64,000 nt of DNA from Chrysogorgia sp. JL179-B06 (GCA_035772405.1 JAYKKM010000474.1:312001-376000), one strand, 5' to 3'. Positions 9,663 to 18,202 are shown, counted from the stretch's first letter. A program made the numbers and translations. The notes: generated from the letters alone by a model not told the origin.

Positions 9663-10287
9663 GTCCTATATTATACGGTGTGTTTTGTTTTTGCGGAATA
9701 ACTATTTCGTATGAGTATGGATGTCTTAGAAGTATCTCCAATCTTGCGTACTCGTTGTCTTTCAACTGTTTTATTATTTTCTGAATTTCCTTTTTATCGA
9801 CTCCGTTGAGATAATCGTCTACGATAATTTTCATATCATTTCTGTTAGGGTTGTAGAATGTTACTAACTTCGAGATGTTCTCACGATATGGTTTACTAAT
9901 TGAGGTTAGTTGTTGTGTTATGACTATTGTGGATAGGTTGTAGTGTCTAGCGCTAAAGGCTAGTTTCACTAGTTCACTTGTTCTGTTTTTAACGTCCTGC
10001 CCACCAGCACAATCGTCTAATATTATTAGTGAATTGGTACCTTTATAAGTATCAGTCACGTGTTTAAGGACTACGTTAACCTTATCTTGCTCACACTGAA
10101 TAGTGATAAAGTCTGGGTCTCTCAAGTATTTCCACTCTGTGTACGTTTTGTTCCATTCAAATGTTGGACATATAAGAATGATATACTCGAAGTGATTCGT
10201 GTATTCTTTCTCTATCATATCCAATTGGTATTGTGTTTTACCACAGGCTGTCATACCAACAATTAGCATGTTAAAAGGTGTTTTCAT
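9649..10287 (-). CDS. A32/FtsK-HerA-like DNA packaging ATPase
   Basis: The 212-aa protein has a Walker A motif GMTACGKT at residues 11-18, a Walker B motif LIILDD at 87-92 and a downstream TIVITQQ strand (about 120-126) that fits the glutamine-bearing sensor of HerA/FtsK-type packaging ATPases. In Polintons and related viruses this enzyme drives DNA into the preformed capsid. Length is normal for the family. It lies directly downstream of the major capsid gene and overlaps the next gene by 14 bp. The ORF is intact; the ATG at 10287 follows TAGTATTCTAT. Confidence 0.93.
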   Translation of the reverse strand: MKTPFNMLIVGMTACGKTQYQLDMIEKEYTNHFEYIILICPTFEWNKTYTEWKYLRDPDFITIQCEQDKVNVVLKHVTDTYKGTNSLIILDDCAGGQDVKNRTSELVKLAFSARHYNLSTIVITQQLTSISKPYRENISKLVTFYNPNRNDMKIIVDDYLNGVDKKEIQKIIKQLKDNEYARLEILLRHPYSYEIVIPQKQNTPYNIGHAKT

Positions 10288-10304
10288 ATAGAATACTATA
10301 TGTT

Positions 10305-11160
10305 TTAGTATTGGATTGATTGTAGATCGTTGTTGATAAGGTTTACGAGTCCGTCGGAGAGTATGAATATTCTACACATGACGTTCGCTGTTGTGACTTT
10401 TTTAATGATTTCCATCAGTATTCCTGACTGAGTGTTCACGATCTTTTTTCCAGTGGCTACTTTCGCGTTATCTTCGATAGATCTAAGGTCAACAACCAAA
10501 GCGAAACCGTCTTTGTAAAACTTTTGGACAGTCATGTGCTGGTCACAGTCTAGTTTTCGTCCAAATAGTCGTTTCGCTTCTACCCATAGTCTTGATTTTG
10601 GTATTCCTTGACTGTATACCATGTTTGGCACGCCTTCAATAGTAAGTTTGACTGACTCTATGTTTGGGTAGACGAACTCCTCACTGTCAGTTCTTGTCTT
10701 ATTTGTGAAGAGTAGAACGATAGCTTTCATTGATTTTCTTGGTAGGTTAATGTTTTCGTTCATAAGTGTGATTCCTTTATCCCACTCCACAGTCTTCATT
10801 AGCGTGACGTGCTCGTATGATAGAGACCTACCGGATGCGTATAGAGATGATACTTCATCAGCGATCTCTTGACTCTCGATAGTTTCATACTCCAATTCGA
10901 GGTTCTCCAACGTATAACCAGTAACAGCTGATCCAGATTGAGCCACCATAATATCAGTTGCTTTGGGGAGTGTGATTATGTACCTAAGATTGTTGTTCAT
11001 ATTATACGGTGCGTATAAACCATGATCTTCTAGAATCTTGTCAAGTTGAATCTTTTGTTTGGTACCATGAATAGAGAACATAAGACCATCACTAACTTTT
11101 TGCACGTTTCCACTGGCAGCGCCGCTGTCATCCTTCGAGATTAACTTTCGAAGGTTCTCG
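10305..11160 (-). pseudogene. Major capsid protein, C-terminal part (second jelly roll), frame-displaced
   Basis: The frame 10305-11105 (266 aa from a GTG codon; open to about 11160) continues the capsid protein begun at 11544, but in the +1 frame. Its content fits the C-terminal jelly roll of Polinton double jelly-roll capsid proteins: a strand-rich domain with YIITLPKA, LENLELEYETI, AIVLLFTNKTR, VKLTIEGVP and a final MCRIFILSDGLVNL. No ATG starts this part, supporting a break rather than a separate gene. The family-like reading of the junction places the shift close to the run of four T at 11161-11164. It would form the icosahedral shell if expressed with the N-terminal part. Confidence 0.85.
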
Positions 11161-11544
11161 TTTTGCTAGGCCGTATTCGATCATAGCCGCTCGCTCTGTT
11201 TTAGATCTCCACAAATCTCTGTACGTACCGATAACACTCTCACCACAGTTGTCGTACACAGTCTCACCTGCTAGTTTTATAACCAGTTTTTCAGAGAGTA
11301 GTCTCGAGAGGTTATTAAGAAACCATGATTTCACGTTCACACTTTTGAAGTCGAATAGAAGATGGAAACTGGAGGGTACCAAACAAGTGTTACTCTTTGT
11401 CTTTGGGATATCAATGTATAACTCCTCCTCTGGATTGGCTTTGTTAGGGTTCAGTGTCACAACGTGACGGGTTCTTGTGCCTTTGATAGCAGATATTTCG
11501 CGACGTCTATATCCAGGAATCAACTCTTTTTCACTAGTATTCAT
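11128..11544 (-). pseudogene. Major capsid protein, N-terminal part (first jelly roll)
   Basis: This 138-aa frame begins with a good ATG at 11544 preceded by AATATATAGT. It carries the start typical of Polinton double jelly-roll capsid proteins: a basic lead, the LYIDIPK strand, a central VPSSFHLLFDF strand and LVIKLAGETVYDN, followed by YRDLWRSKTERAAMIEYG. It ends early at a TGA (11128-11130); the +1 frame carries the rest of the protein. The break lies around 11160 near a T4 run. Alternatives are a one-base assembly error, a genuine indel, or programmed +1 frameshifting. Confidence 0.85.
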
Positions 11545-11566
11545 ACTATATATTATAACACATGTT

Positions 11567-12334
11567 TTATTTCCTCTGTTTGTACTGATCGTAGACGAAC
11601 CAAGCTAGTGCTATCGCTAGGATCCATAAATTAGACGCTAACCAAGATATGCCTGCAGCTCCCCACTTTAACGCAGTTGCCACCACGTTTAGCAGTCCAG
11701 CCAGTAGAGGACCAGCCTTTGTGGCTAGGTTAGTTATAGCTTTTCCTAGTTTTCCAAGTGCTTGACCACCTTTGAATACTACGCTTCTAGCGGATATTAT
11801 AATCGTGGTGATAAAAGAGGCTATGGTTATTCCTAAAGCTGAGGCACCCAACCAATTTTCTCTAAACCACTCCTTTATTTTTTGTAACCGAGTGATGTCC
11901 TCTTCTTGTCGCTCCCTAACATTCTCACGTTCCAATTGGTTTAAGGTTCGACCCTTAGCTATCTCGAGACCTGTCAATCTCTCATACAATTCTGTCCTAT
12001 TTACGGAATTATACTCCTCTCTATTCATATCGTCTGCGGTCTTGTCAATAGCGTCCTGAAAATAGTCGGCTTGAGCTGTTAGAAATTGTGGTCTAGTGCT
12101 TGAGTCGATTGTATCACTTGGGTTTAGGACACCTCTTAGCTCACGATTTTCTTCTTCTGTTAACCCAAATACACTATCCCAGTCCATTTCTGTTTCAATT
12201 ACTGGAAAGTTACTTGAAACTGCGATGTCTTCTGTTCTATCGTCAGTTGTTGGGGTGTCTACGTTTTCTGTTCTAAACGTTAGTTGTCGTGTCGAGGATT
12301 TGACCGACCAACTGCTTAAACTGCTCAATCGCAC
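11567..12334 (-). pseudogene. Conserved Polinton membrane protein, C-terminal part
   Basis: The 255-aa frame has an acidic N-terminal half with WDSVFGLTEEENRELRG, then a hydrophobic C-terminal third: WLGASALGITIASFITTIIIS, a glycine/alanine-rich amphipathic stretch (GGQALGKLGKAITNLATK), and a final transmembrane segment NLWILAIALAWFVY. Proteins of this shape sit next to the capsid genes in many Polintons; a role in membrane interaction during entry or assembly is inference. It is in the +1 frame relative to the 81-codon frame upstream (12518-12273), with which it overlaps by 62 bp, so it looks like the larger part of one frameshifted gene. Confidence 0.7.
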
Positions 12335-12518
12335 TCTTACTATTTTTGTCTGTACTGTAGATTAAACCATTTTTTCCAGGTTTTAGTATTAGTTTAGGTT
12401 TCAAATATTCACCTTTTTCATTTACCGGTTTGAAAATAACAGAACCTGAGGGTGTCACATATGACCTATTGACTATATTCCTTGACACATCGTCGTTACT
12501 GAGTCTTTTTTTATACAA
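12273..12518 (-). pseudogene. Conserved Polinton membrane protein, N-terminal part with TTG in place of ATG
   Basis: The 81-codon frame begins YKKRLSNDD after a TTG (12516-12518); an in-frame stop lies a few codons upstream and there is no in-frame ATG anywhere in the frame. It reads through a Lys/Pro-rich segment (VIFKPVNEKGEYLKPKL) and runs out at a TAG (12273). The next frame (12334-11567) continues in +1. It overlaps the 3' end of the 161-aa gene by 8 bp. Either the start codon has mutated, TTG is used, or translation couples from upstream. Confidence 0.6.
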
Positions 12519-12996
12519 TTTGCATTTTTCTATCTATTAGATTGGTTCTTTTTATACCATTTTCTAAAATCTCTTTGTTACGTGTTTTTAGCTTACCTAA
12601 CCTTCTTTCGATTTCGCTAGCCTCTTCGAAAGCTAAATTGAAGCTCTCGTCGTGGACGTCACCATATGTCGCCGGTTCGGCAAACACTACTGCTGGAGCC
12701 TCAGTGGTGACATCGCTGCCTTTACTAGTGATTAACACTGTTTTTCCATCTTTTCTGCCTGTGAATAATGTCTCCGTAAATCTGTTTTGTACTCTGCGTG
12801 CTATGTCTCTCTTCTCTATCTCTACTTCCATCCTGACGATTTTGGCTAATCTAACGGTTTGTTCTAGATCTGTTTCGTCTTCTATGAGTGTAGTATTGTC
12901 AAGTGTCTCAAACTCTTCTTCTAACTGCTCGTCTGTATAATCCTTAAACTCGTCAAGACGTTGCATTTCGATTTCATCGAACCCTCCTTCAGCCAT
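12511..12996 (-). CDS. Acidic coiled-coil protein of the Polinton
   Basis: The 161-aa product is rich in Glu, Asp and Lys. Two helical segments are predicted by eye: residues about 8-65 (MQRLDEFKDYTDEQLEEEFETL ... VRMEVEIEKRDIARRVQNRF) and 120-155 (EASEIERRLGKLKTRNKEILENG). The middle is an extended linker. It lies immediately downstream of the integrase gene (6 bp gap) and overlaps the next gene. The ATG at 12996 follows GTAGTATATA. No enzymatic motif is visible; a structural or accessory role is likely but unproven. Confidence 0.65.
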   Translation of the reverse strand: MAEGGFDEIEMQRLDEFKDYTDEQLEEEFETLDNTTLIEDETDLEQTVRLAKIVRMEVEIEKRDIARRVQNRFTETLFTGRKDGKTVLITSKGSDVTTEAPAVVFAEPATYGDVHDESFNLAFEEASEIERRLGKLKTRNKEILENGIKRTNLIDRKMQIV

Positions 12997-13002
12997 TATA
13001 TA

Positions 13003-14052
13003 CTACTCGATGTTTTGAATATCACTCTCTGGTATCCATGAATTATGTTTACTGTCATAGCCAAGCCACTTGACTAAAACCATTTTCTTACCTCCCACCT
13101 TCTTCCTCTTTAGTATCTTCTCAACTTTATATACATCGTCTTTTTTATCGACAGCTGACAACTCTTCCTCGTAGAACTTACCAATGATAGGTTCCCCTTC
13201 GTGGTCCTCTATCTCGTATACGGTAGGGTCACCACGTATGACCTTTGTAACTTTGAATAGCTCCTCAGTGAAGTTAGCCTCATACCCTTTCGCAAATATG
13301 CTCTTGTACTTTGATATCCTGACAGTATCACCTACTTTAAACTTTGGTAGTGGGTAGTCACCGAAATGGTACCCAAACAACGTCGTCCATACTTCGTTTT
13401 CGTTTTTCTTACTAACGTCTTTAGGTTTCATTAGAACAGTACTGTGTTTGGTATTGTTGTAATTCTTAACGAGCTGATCTAAAACGTCAATCCACTTGTA
13501 CGTTCCTTTACTGTAGAAGTATTTCCACATAGACGTCTTGAGTGTTCTGTTAAACCGTTCCACGACTGCTGCCTTTTTATCAGAGTTCGTGCTGAAGTAC
13601 TTAACATCGTGTTTATCCAATAGATCCTTCACACCAACGTTATAGAATTCCTTACCGTCGTCAAACTGAGCCAGCTTTGGGTACTCGCCAAATCTAACCT
13701 TAGCCATCTCTAGTAACTTTGTGACAGCCTTAGTCATGTTTTTCGTGTCTTTCCTATAGACGGGTATTGCGAAAGCATACCTACTAAGGATCTCAGTGGC
13801 TGTTAGTATCCAGTAGTACCCGTTGTTCTTATGCTTGTACTTGCCCATGTCAACCAAGTCCATCTGTATCTGCTCACCCAGATAGTCAACAAATGTTTGT
13901 CTAAACTTGTGTTTCTTAACAACTGGTTTGTACCTGGTGCACGTGTCTTGAGATTTTAACCAGTCCTTTATCTTTACCCTACTAACGTTTAGACCGCCTT
14001 CCTGTGCCTTTTGGTACAGCCTCTCGGCAGATTGGTAACCAGTTGATGTCAT
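13003..14052 (-). CDS. Retroviral-type (rve) integrase with C-terminal chromodomain
   Basis: The 349-aa protein has an RNase H-fold integrase core: catalytic Asp65 in QMDLVDM, the second Asp (131 or 132) in QFDDGKEF, and Glu165 in AAVVERFNRTLK, a D,D(about 33)E spacing. An SH3-like segment with KFKVGDTVRISK follows (about 236-300), then a chromodomain at about 307-349 (YKVEKIL ... VLVKWLGY ... NSWIPE) with the aromatic residues expected for binding methylated histone tails. It would integrate the linear element and produce the 6-bp duplication seen here. Chromodomains steer related integrases to chromatin marks. The ORF is intact; the N-terminal zinc region appears short. Confidence 0.95.
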   Translation of the reverse strand: MTSTGYQSAERLYQKAQEGGLNVSRVKIKDWLKSQDTCTRYKPVVKKHKFRQTFVDYLGEQIQMDLVDMGKYKHKNNGYYWILTATEILSRYAFAIPVYRKDTKNMTKAVTKLLEMAKVRFGEYPKLAQFDDGKEFYNVGVKDLLDKHDVKYFSTNSDKKAAVVERFNRTLKTSMWKYFYSKGTYKWIDVLDQLVKNYNNTKHSTVLMKPKDVSKKNENEVWTTLFGYHFGDYPLPKFKVGDTVRISKYKSIFAKGYEANFTEELFKVTKVIRGDPTVYEIEDHEGEPIIGKFYEEELSAVDKKDDVYKVEKILKRKKVGGKKMVLVKWLGYDSKHNSWIPESDIQNIE

Positions 14053-14092
14053 GGGTTGTAGTAAATATCTCTTAGTTCTTGCTCCATATACA

Positions 14093-14737
14093 CTACGTGA
14101 TGTGTAAATCTAACAACACCTCGCCAACGTTAATACTGTTATCGTCCTGATCTGTTATCTTGAACTCTAGTTGGTTGATGACTCCTTTGTTTATTGGGAT
14201 TTTAGATCCAACACCAAAATGTTGTACAGAGCCCTTAAGTGTCTGTGTGCTAGTTATTGGCAGTACTGCGATACAACCACTTTTGCTACCATTAACTATG
14301 TTATTAGACCTGTCCACAATATTAGATGTTACTTGTATGTATTTCAGTCCTCTGTTAACGTTCACAACGTTAGGACTGGTTTTTGTGGTGGTTATTGTAG
14401 TGTTTTCGTCAAACCCTAGAAGTTGTCCAAATTTAAACAGTTCTATTTGCTGATCAGTTGTTATAGTACACGTCGAGTCATATCTGTTAGCCACTAGCTT
14501 GACGTCTCCTAACTCTCTCAAGTCGTCGGCAATCGTTTTAAAGGTGTGGTATCCAGGACTAAAAACGTGGTTGTTACTGTTATAAGTTATCTTGTTGTTA
14601 GCTGTGGTTACGTTAACGTAGTTCCAAAAGATGGTTGCCTTCTCCACTAGTAAGTGAGGGTCTGAGTTAGTTGCTAGAGTTGACTCTGGTAGGTCTATAG
14701 TTTTCGTTGAACCACTAATCAATACTACCACTCTCAT
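14093..14737 (-). CDS. Minor capsid protein, single jelly-roll (penton-like)
   Basis: The 214-aa product is strand-rich and matches the layout of Polinton minor capsid proteins: an N-terminal strand region, a YHTFKTIADDLRE helix, QLLGF in the middle, GLKYIQVTSNIVD with the NGSKSG turn, and a C-terminal KITDQDDNSINVGEVLLDLHI, where the family ends in a DQ-G...-L-HI type strand. Penton-like proteins fill the five-fold vertices of the capsid. It is the first gene of the leftward cluster; its ATG at 14737 is 17 bp from the divergent rightward gene. The ORF is intact. Confidence 0.75.
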   Translation of the reverse strand: MRVVVLISGSTKTIDLPESTLATNSDPHLLVEKATIFWNYVNVTTANNKITYNSNNHVFSPGYHTFKTIADDLRELGDVKLVANRYDSTCTITTDQQIELFKFGQLLGFDENTTITTTKTSPNVVNVNRGLKYIQVTSNIVDRSNNIVNGSKSGCIAVLPITSTQTLKGSVQHFGVGSKIPINKGVINQLEFKITDQDDNSINVGEVLLDLHIT

Positions 14738-14754
14738 ATAACGTACGGTATGTT
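14738..14754. promoter_or_regulatory. 17-bp divergent start region
   Basis: Only ATAACGTACGGTATGTT separates the starts of the leftward minor capsid gene and the rightward 316-aa gene. It holds a near-symmetrical ACGTACGGT core. Promoter elements for both directions must overlap this gap or the coding sequences. Similar short AT-rich blocks (GTATAATATA, ATAATATATA) sit directly before most ATGs of the element. Confidence 0.5.
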
Positions 14755-15705
14755 ATGATGGATGAGTTCAGAAGAAAGTATCCTTATGCTGACAAGAATA
14801 GGTTTTTTCTTGATGTTGACGACAACATGCATATGCATATATTCTTCGTGACGAAAACTAATATTGGTGACGTTAGTGTAGACTCGAGTAGGTTTAAGAG
14901 TAACCCTGTGTACACCAAGTATCTAACGATAAACAAACCAATAATACCTGACCAGGAAGAGATAGCTAATGCCATACGCGTGGCTAAGCTGAATCTAGTT
15001 AAAAAGTACCCTCACATCACTTTGAGTAAGTTTGAGTTCGATCCAACTGTCTCACAAGATGGTGAGGTTAATGGCGTTGACATATATTTTAGAAACAACG
15101 ACATCATAAGCACTAACATAACTAGTGATACCTTCAAAAACGACAAGAGTATGTGGATTTGGTTACACAACAACAAGTCTCCAAAAGGTCACGACGATAA
15201 GTTTCCAAAAATATGGCTATCTGGTGGAACTATCCAACCACTATCAAAAGGTCGCAAGAACCACTGGGGACTTTGGGATGGCTATCCAACGGAAAACGTG
15301 TTGAACTACTCAGTGAATAACTTTAGAGTCTTCGTTAATCAAAAGAACTACTTTCTCTCAAAGTTACCAATATTACAAATCACCACGTCAAAGACAAAGT
15401 CAAAGTGGGACGATAATGAGAGCTACTATAGGGTCGTGTTTGCAACGTATTGTGCGAGTTTCTGTTGTGGAGTGTCGTTACAACACTTGTCACCATCGCA
15501 AGAAGTTCACCCTGTTATCACTAGTGTAATGAGGTTTCATCTATACTTTACTGTTAGAAGACTTCTCAGAAGGATGGAGGGTGGTGAGAGTATGAGATCG
15601 ATAAGTAGAGAGTTTGACGCTGGAGAATTGTATGGTAAGACAGACAAGATTCCTAGAAAACATTACTACCAAGGTAAAGTCCTTGCTGATGGTACAAACA
15701 GGTGA
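14755..15705 (+). pseudogene. Conserved Polinton virion-type protein, N-terminal part
   Basis: The 316-aa frame starts at ATG 14755 (a second ATG follows at once). It reads MDEFRRKYPYADKNRFFLDVDDN, a central block MWIWLHNNKSPKGHDDKFPKIW, a Cys-bearing ATYCASFCCGV and MRFHLYFTVRRLLRRMEGG near the end. It stops at 15703-15705, while the +1 frame (from ATG 15689) continues with sequence that I believe belongs to the same conserved Polinton protein. It is therefore probably one gene split by a frameshift near 15.7 kb; a 17-bp gene overlap is the alternative. Function unknown; NHW and the Cys motif are discussed among the rejected items. Confidence 0.6.
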
Positions 15706-16486
15706 GGAGAGAGTCTTCACGATTAACGACGTTAAGAACGACTACAAACGATACGTTCCTCTGGTGTCGAATGGTTTTACCAACATTGGGCGACAATACC
15801 TAAATCAGTCCATAGAAGCCTTTGTTTACTCCACACTTGGTGCACAAGCGAGAACACGTGTGTCAGTCGTTGGTGATTCTGCAGGCAGTCTAGAGACTCA
15901 ACAAGAGTTCCGAAAGTTGGTGGAGGATAGTGTTATAAACTACGACGTGTCAACGTGGATTCTCAACATGAACAAGTCGATTAAGGACACTAACGTTGTC
16001 CAAAACCTTGCGCTGTCACCGTCTACGTGGTTAATGCCAAGTAACGTTGTAATCCTAAAGAACAAAATCGCTGGGTACAACAACCTATTGAAGACTGCTA
16101 CGCAGAGTATGAAGTTTGGGGTAAACACTGGGTTAAACCACGCGAAAACGACTGAGGCTAAGAAAGTACACCAAGAAGGTGGAGAGCACCTGGAGACACT
16201 TGACAAACCAAAGGTGACGAATCGTCTGGTGACATCAAACGTGGCACACCAGGAAGGTGGAGAGCATCTGGAGACACTCGACAAACCAAAGGTGACGAAT
16301 CGTCTGGTGACATCAAACGTGGCACACCAGGAAGGTGGAGAGCATCTGGAGACACTTGACAAACCAAAGGTGACACATCAAGAACGTCGTCTAGAAGTGA
16401 CACCAGGTGACAACACGACAGAGTTGTGGCTAGTCTTAGGGGTCTCGGCTGCGTCTGCCTATTTAGTAAGTAAATATATGTTATAA
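15689..16486 (+). CDS. Conserved Polinton protein C-terminal part or separate gene, with 26-aa repeats and a membrane anchor
   Basis: From ATG 15689 the frame gives 265 aa. The first 150 residues include YVPLVSNGFTNIGRQYLNQSIEAFVYSTLGAQARTR and the GYNNLL block. Residues about 160-230 are three copies of a 26-aa unit (HQEGGEHLETLDKPK...), the last truncated. The C-terminus ends in a single transmembrane helix LWLVLGVSAASAYLVSKY. The frame is open upstream of 15689 to a TTG at 15614, overlapping the 316-aa frame. It is either the second half of a frameshifted gene or an overlapping gene. The repeats may act as a flexible stalk before the membrane anchor. Confidence 0.65.
   Translation: MVQTGEERVFTINDVKNDYKRYVPLVSNGFTNIGRQYLNQSIEAFVYSTLGAQARTRVSVVGDSAGSLETQQEFRKLVEDSVINYDVSTWILNMNKSIKDTNVVQNLALSPSTWLMPSNVVILKNKIAGYNNLLKTATQSMKFGVNTGLNHAKTTEAKKVHQEGGEHLETLDKPKVTNRLVTSNVAHQEGGEHLETLDKPKVTNRLVTSNVAHQEGGEHLETLDKPKVTHQERRLEVTPGDNTTELWLVLGVSAASAYLVSKYML
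16168..16379 (+). repeat. 78-bp in-frame tandem repeat
   Basis: Copies start near 16168, 16246 and 16324, an exact 78-nt period. The first two are nearly identical and the third is cut after about 50 nt. The period preserves the frame; long antisense frames over this region are by-products. Confidence 0.95.
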
Positions 16487-16490
16487 CATA

Positions 16491-17444
16491 ATGAGTCTAA
16501 GTTATGGATTTGAGGACAGAGACTACGAGAGTGACAAAATATTAAGAAGAGCGAAGAGACATCTAGACAGTGACCCTAAGTTAAGCGTTAGCGGTGGGAG
16601 GATGTCTGGGAATATAGATATGGCGTTCAGGGCACTCAAAAACGTAGCAGACCCAGAAGACGATTGGGATGCTATCAATAAAAAAGTGTTGGAGTCTGTA
16701 TACTTATCACAATACTTTAGAACGCAGTCCTATAACGTTCTATTTGATTTTAACGTCACAAACCATGCTGTGAGTATGGTGGAATACCACAGTGGAACAA
16801 ATAAAGTGAAAACCATTAGAGATAAAACGAACATGTTAGTTCAATACGATCCAACGTATGGTCCTATTATTGGTGTTAACAACGGTCATAGCTTCCTATC
16901 CCCCGAGCTAACTCCAATTCCGTTTGAAGCTGGAGTGCATTTTAACTGTCCACGTATGCAATACTGTGACATATCCGTTTTTATGGTAGTGAGGTTAGCC
17001 ATGAGGGTAAATACGATAGATTGGGAGGCAATTATCTCAAACGATGATGGATCGTGGGACAAGTACATAGGATACAAAGGAGGAGAAAACGACAAATTAT
17101 CATATGGTGGTGGCTCTCCAGCAAAGGAGTATACGTGTACAATCCCAAATAACATCGACATCACCAAGAGACATATGATATCAATACATTGGCGGATGGG
17201 TAACTCCTACGTTAAGGTGAACAACATAAGATCAACAGACTCAGACTTCACAGCTAATCACGAAGAGATAGGGTCTCCTTACGTAACGATCTTTGGAGTT
17301 CATCGACCAAGAGTACCACTAGCACCGTATAAGTACCCGTCTATGATAGAGTTCTACGGTGTTAGGATTGTCTCTGGCTACATGACGAGCCGAGACATAA
17401 TATTAGTTGGTAGAGATATGATGAGGGAATATGATGTGAGCTAA
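16491..17444 (+). CDS. Putative fibre/adhesion protein with tail-fibre-like motif and lectin-like domain
   Basis: The 317-aa product has at residues 35-70 the block GGRMSGNIDMAFRALKNVAD followed by PEDDWDAINKKVLESV. This 'suppress-all-differences' style motif (G-x-I-D-M ... N-x-x-D-P ... D-A-x-N-K) recurs in phage tail fibres and other virus attachment proteins. The remainder (about 85-315) is strand-rich, with FDFNV, IPFEAGVHFNCPR, SIHWRMGNSYVKVNN and IEFYGVRIVSGYM, compatible with a concanavalin A/laminin G-like sandwich. By analogy it may form a trimeric attachment spike. It starts 4 bp after the preceding gene; ATAACATA abuts the ATG. The domain assignment is by eye. Confidence 0.55.
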   Translation: MSLSYGFEDRDYESDKILRRAKRHLDSDPKLSVSGGRMSGNIDMAFRALKNVADPEDDWDAINKKVLESVYLSQYFRTQSYNVLFDFNVTNHAVSMVEYHSGTNKVKTIRDKTNMLVQYDPTYGPIIGVNNGHSFLSPELTPIPFEAGVHFNCPRMQYCDISVFMVVRLAMRVNTIDWEAIISNDDGSWDKYIGYKGGENDKLSYGGGSPAKEYTCTIPNNIDITKRHMISIHWRMGNSYVKVNNIRSTDSDFTANHEEIGSPYVTIFGVHRPRVPLAPYKYPSMIEFYGVRIVSGYMTSRDIILVGRDMMREYDVS

Positions 17445-17449
17445 GATAT

Positions 17450-17950
17450 ATGAGGAGGAAGTCAGTTGTTGTTTTCAATCACATATCAAAGGATATCTCA
17501 GAGGAAGAGGTGCTAGAGCTAAAACGCTTGTACGCGTACTACCACAAACTAGAAGCCTGTTACAAATGGAAATACAAGAGGTTGAAGAAAATTAAACTAT
17601 CGTTAAACATGACTAGCATAGGGTTAACGACGGTAGGTATTGTAGCTGGATCGATAACCTCTAACCCTCTAATCATTGCTTGTATTAGTGGTCCTGGTGT
17701 GATCATCCAAGGCTACTTGGCTAAATCCAATCTGACGAGTAGAGTGGAGCATTGTAAGTTTGCACACACTAGCTATAAAAAGATATTGACACAACTAAGA
17801 TCGTATCTTAGAGGTCTTCCTTACAACGAGTCAATGTTTCTCTCAGACGTTAAAGTGTTGGACGATAATGTGACTGACTTATGCCCACCAATCAATGGAA
17901 TGGTGAAAAGGTACAATAAAATATATGACGAGACCAACGTTCCAAAATAG
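17450..17950 (+). CDS. Two-helix membrane protein conserved in Polintons
   Basis: The 166-aa protein has a charged helical N-terminus (SEEEVLELKRLYAYYHKLEACYKWKYKRLKKIKL), a hydrophobic hairpin at about residues 50-92 (MTSIGLTTVGIVAGSI, then PLIIACISGPGVIIQGYLA), and a helical C-terminus with SYKKILTQLRSYLRGL. This helix, two membrane segments, helix arrangement is common among Polinton membrane proteins and superficially resembles SLATT-type proteins. The gene starts 5 bp after the fibre-like gene with ATATATGAGG, implying co-expression. Role unknown. Confidence 0.65.
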   Translation: MRRKSVVVFNHISKDISEEEVLELKRLYAYYHKLEACYKWKYKRLKKIKLSLNMTSIGLTTVGIVAGSITSNPLIIACISGPGVIIQGYLAKSNLTSRVEHCKFAHTSYKKILTQLRSYLRGLPYNESMFLSDVKVLDDNVTDLCPPINGMVKRYNKIYDETNVPK

Positions 17951-18202
17951 GGTAAGATACAAGGGGTGAGTCACACACGGTCGGTCTACATATCAGAACC
18001 AGGAGTGTGTTCCACATGAAAGACGACAAAAAACTCAGGTCCCGTCTTGGGACCTGAGTTTTCGAGTGTCAAAACAGACTAGTCTGACCAACACCTCAAA
18101 ATGGGACCTTGGTCAGATCACGTGTTCGTGCTATTAAGTGGTTACTCTCTTAAGACGACTGCTATTTAAACACAAAATAAAACACGTGGTATATTATAGG
18201 TG
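17951..18202. other. Non-coding gap with hairpins inside the Polinton
   Basis: This is the only gene-free stretch above 200 bp within the body of the element. It carries the strong hairpin at 18030-18062, then AGACTAGTCT and CTGACCA...TGGTCAG inverted pairs (18077-18117). It separates the virion-gene block from the BRO-N/VRR-NUC gene, so it may hold a transcription end and a new promoter. ATATTATAGGTG precedes the next ATG. Confidence 0.6.
18030..18062. terminator. 14-bp perfect-stem hairpin, possible transcript end signal
   Basis: AAAACTCAGGTCCC pairs exactly with GGGACCTGAGTTTT around a GTCTT loop. It lies 80 bp after the stop of the two-helix membrane protein gene. The form resembles a terminator, but eukaryotic polymerase II does not use this signal, so an RNA-stability or processing role, or a replication structure, is equally possible. 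Confidence 0.4.

Noticed and set aside
14755..15705. NHW and CASFCCG motifs in the 316-aa protein as a possible adenain-like protease
   Set aside because: The His-acid-Gln-Cys order and spacing of adenain-type proteases is not met, and the protein resembles another conserved Polinton family better.
15940..16403. Antisense frames of 140 and 81 codons with repeated SVSRCSPPSWC-like units
   Set aside because: They are shadows of the 78-bp coding repeat on the plus strand.
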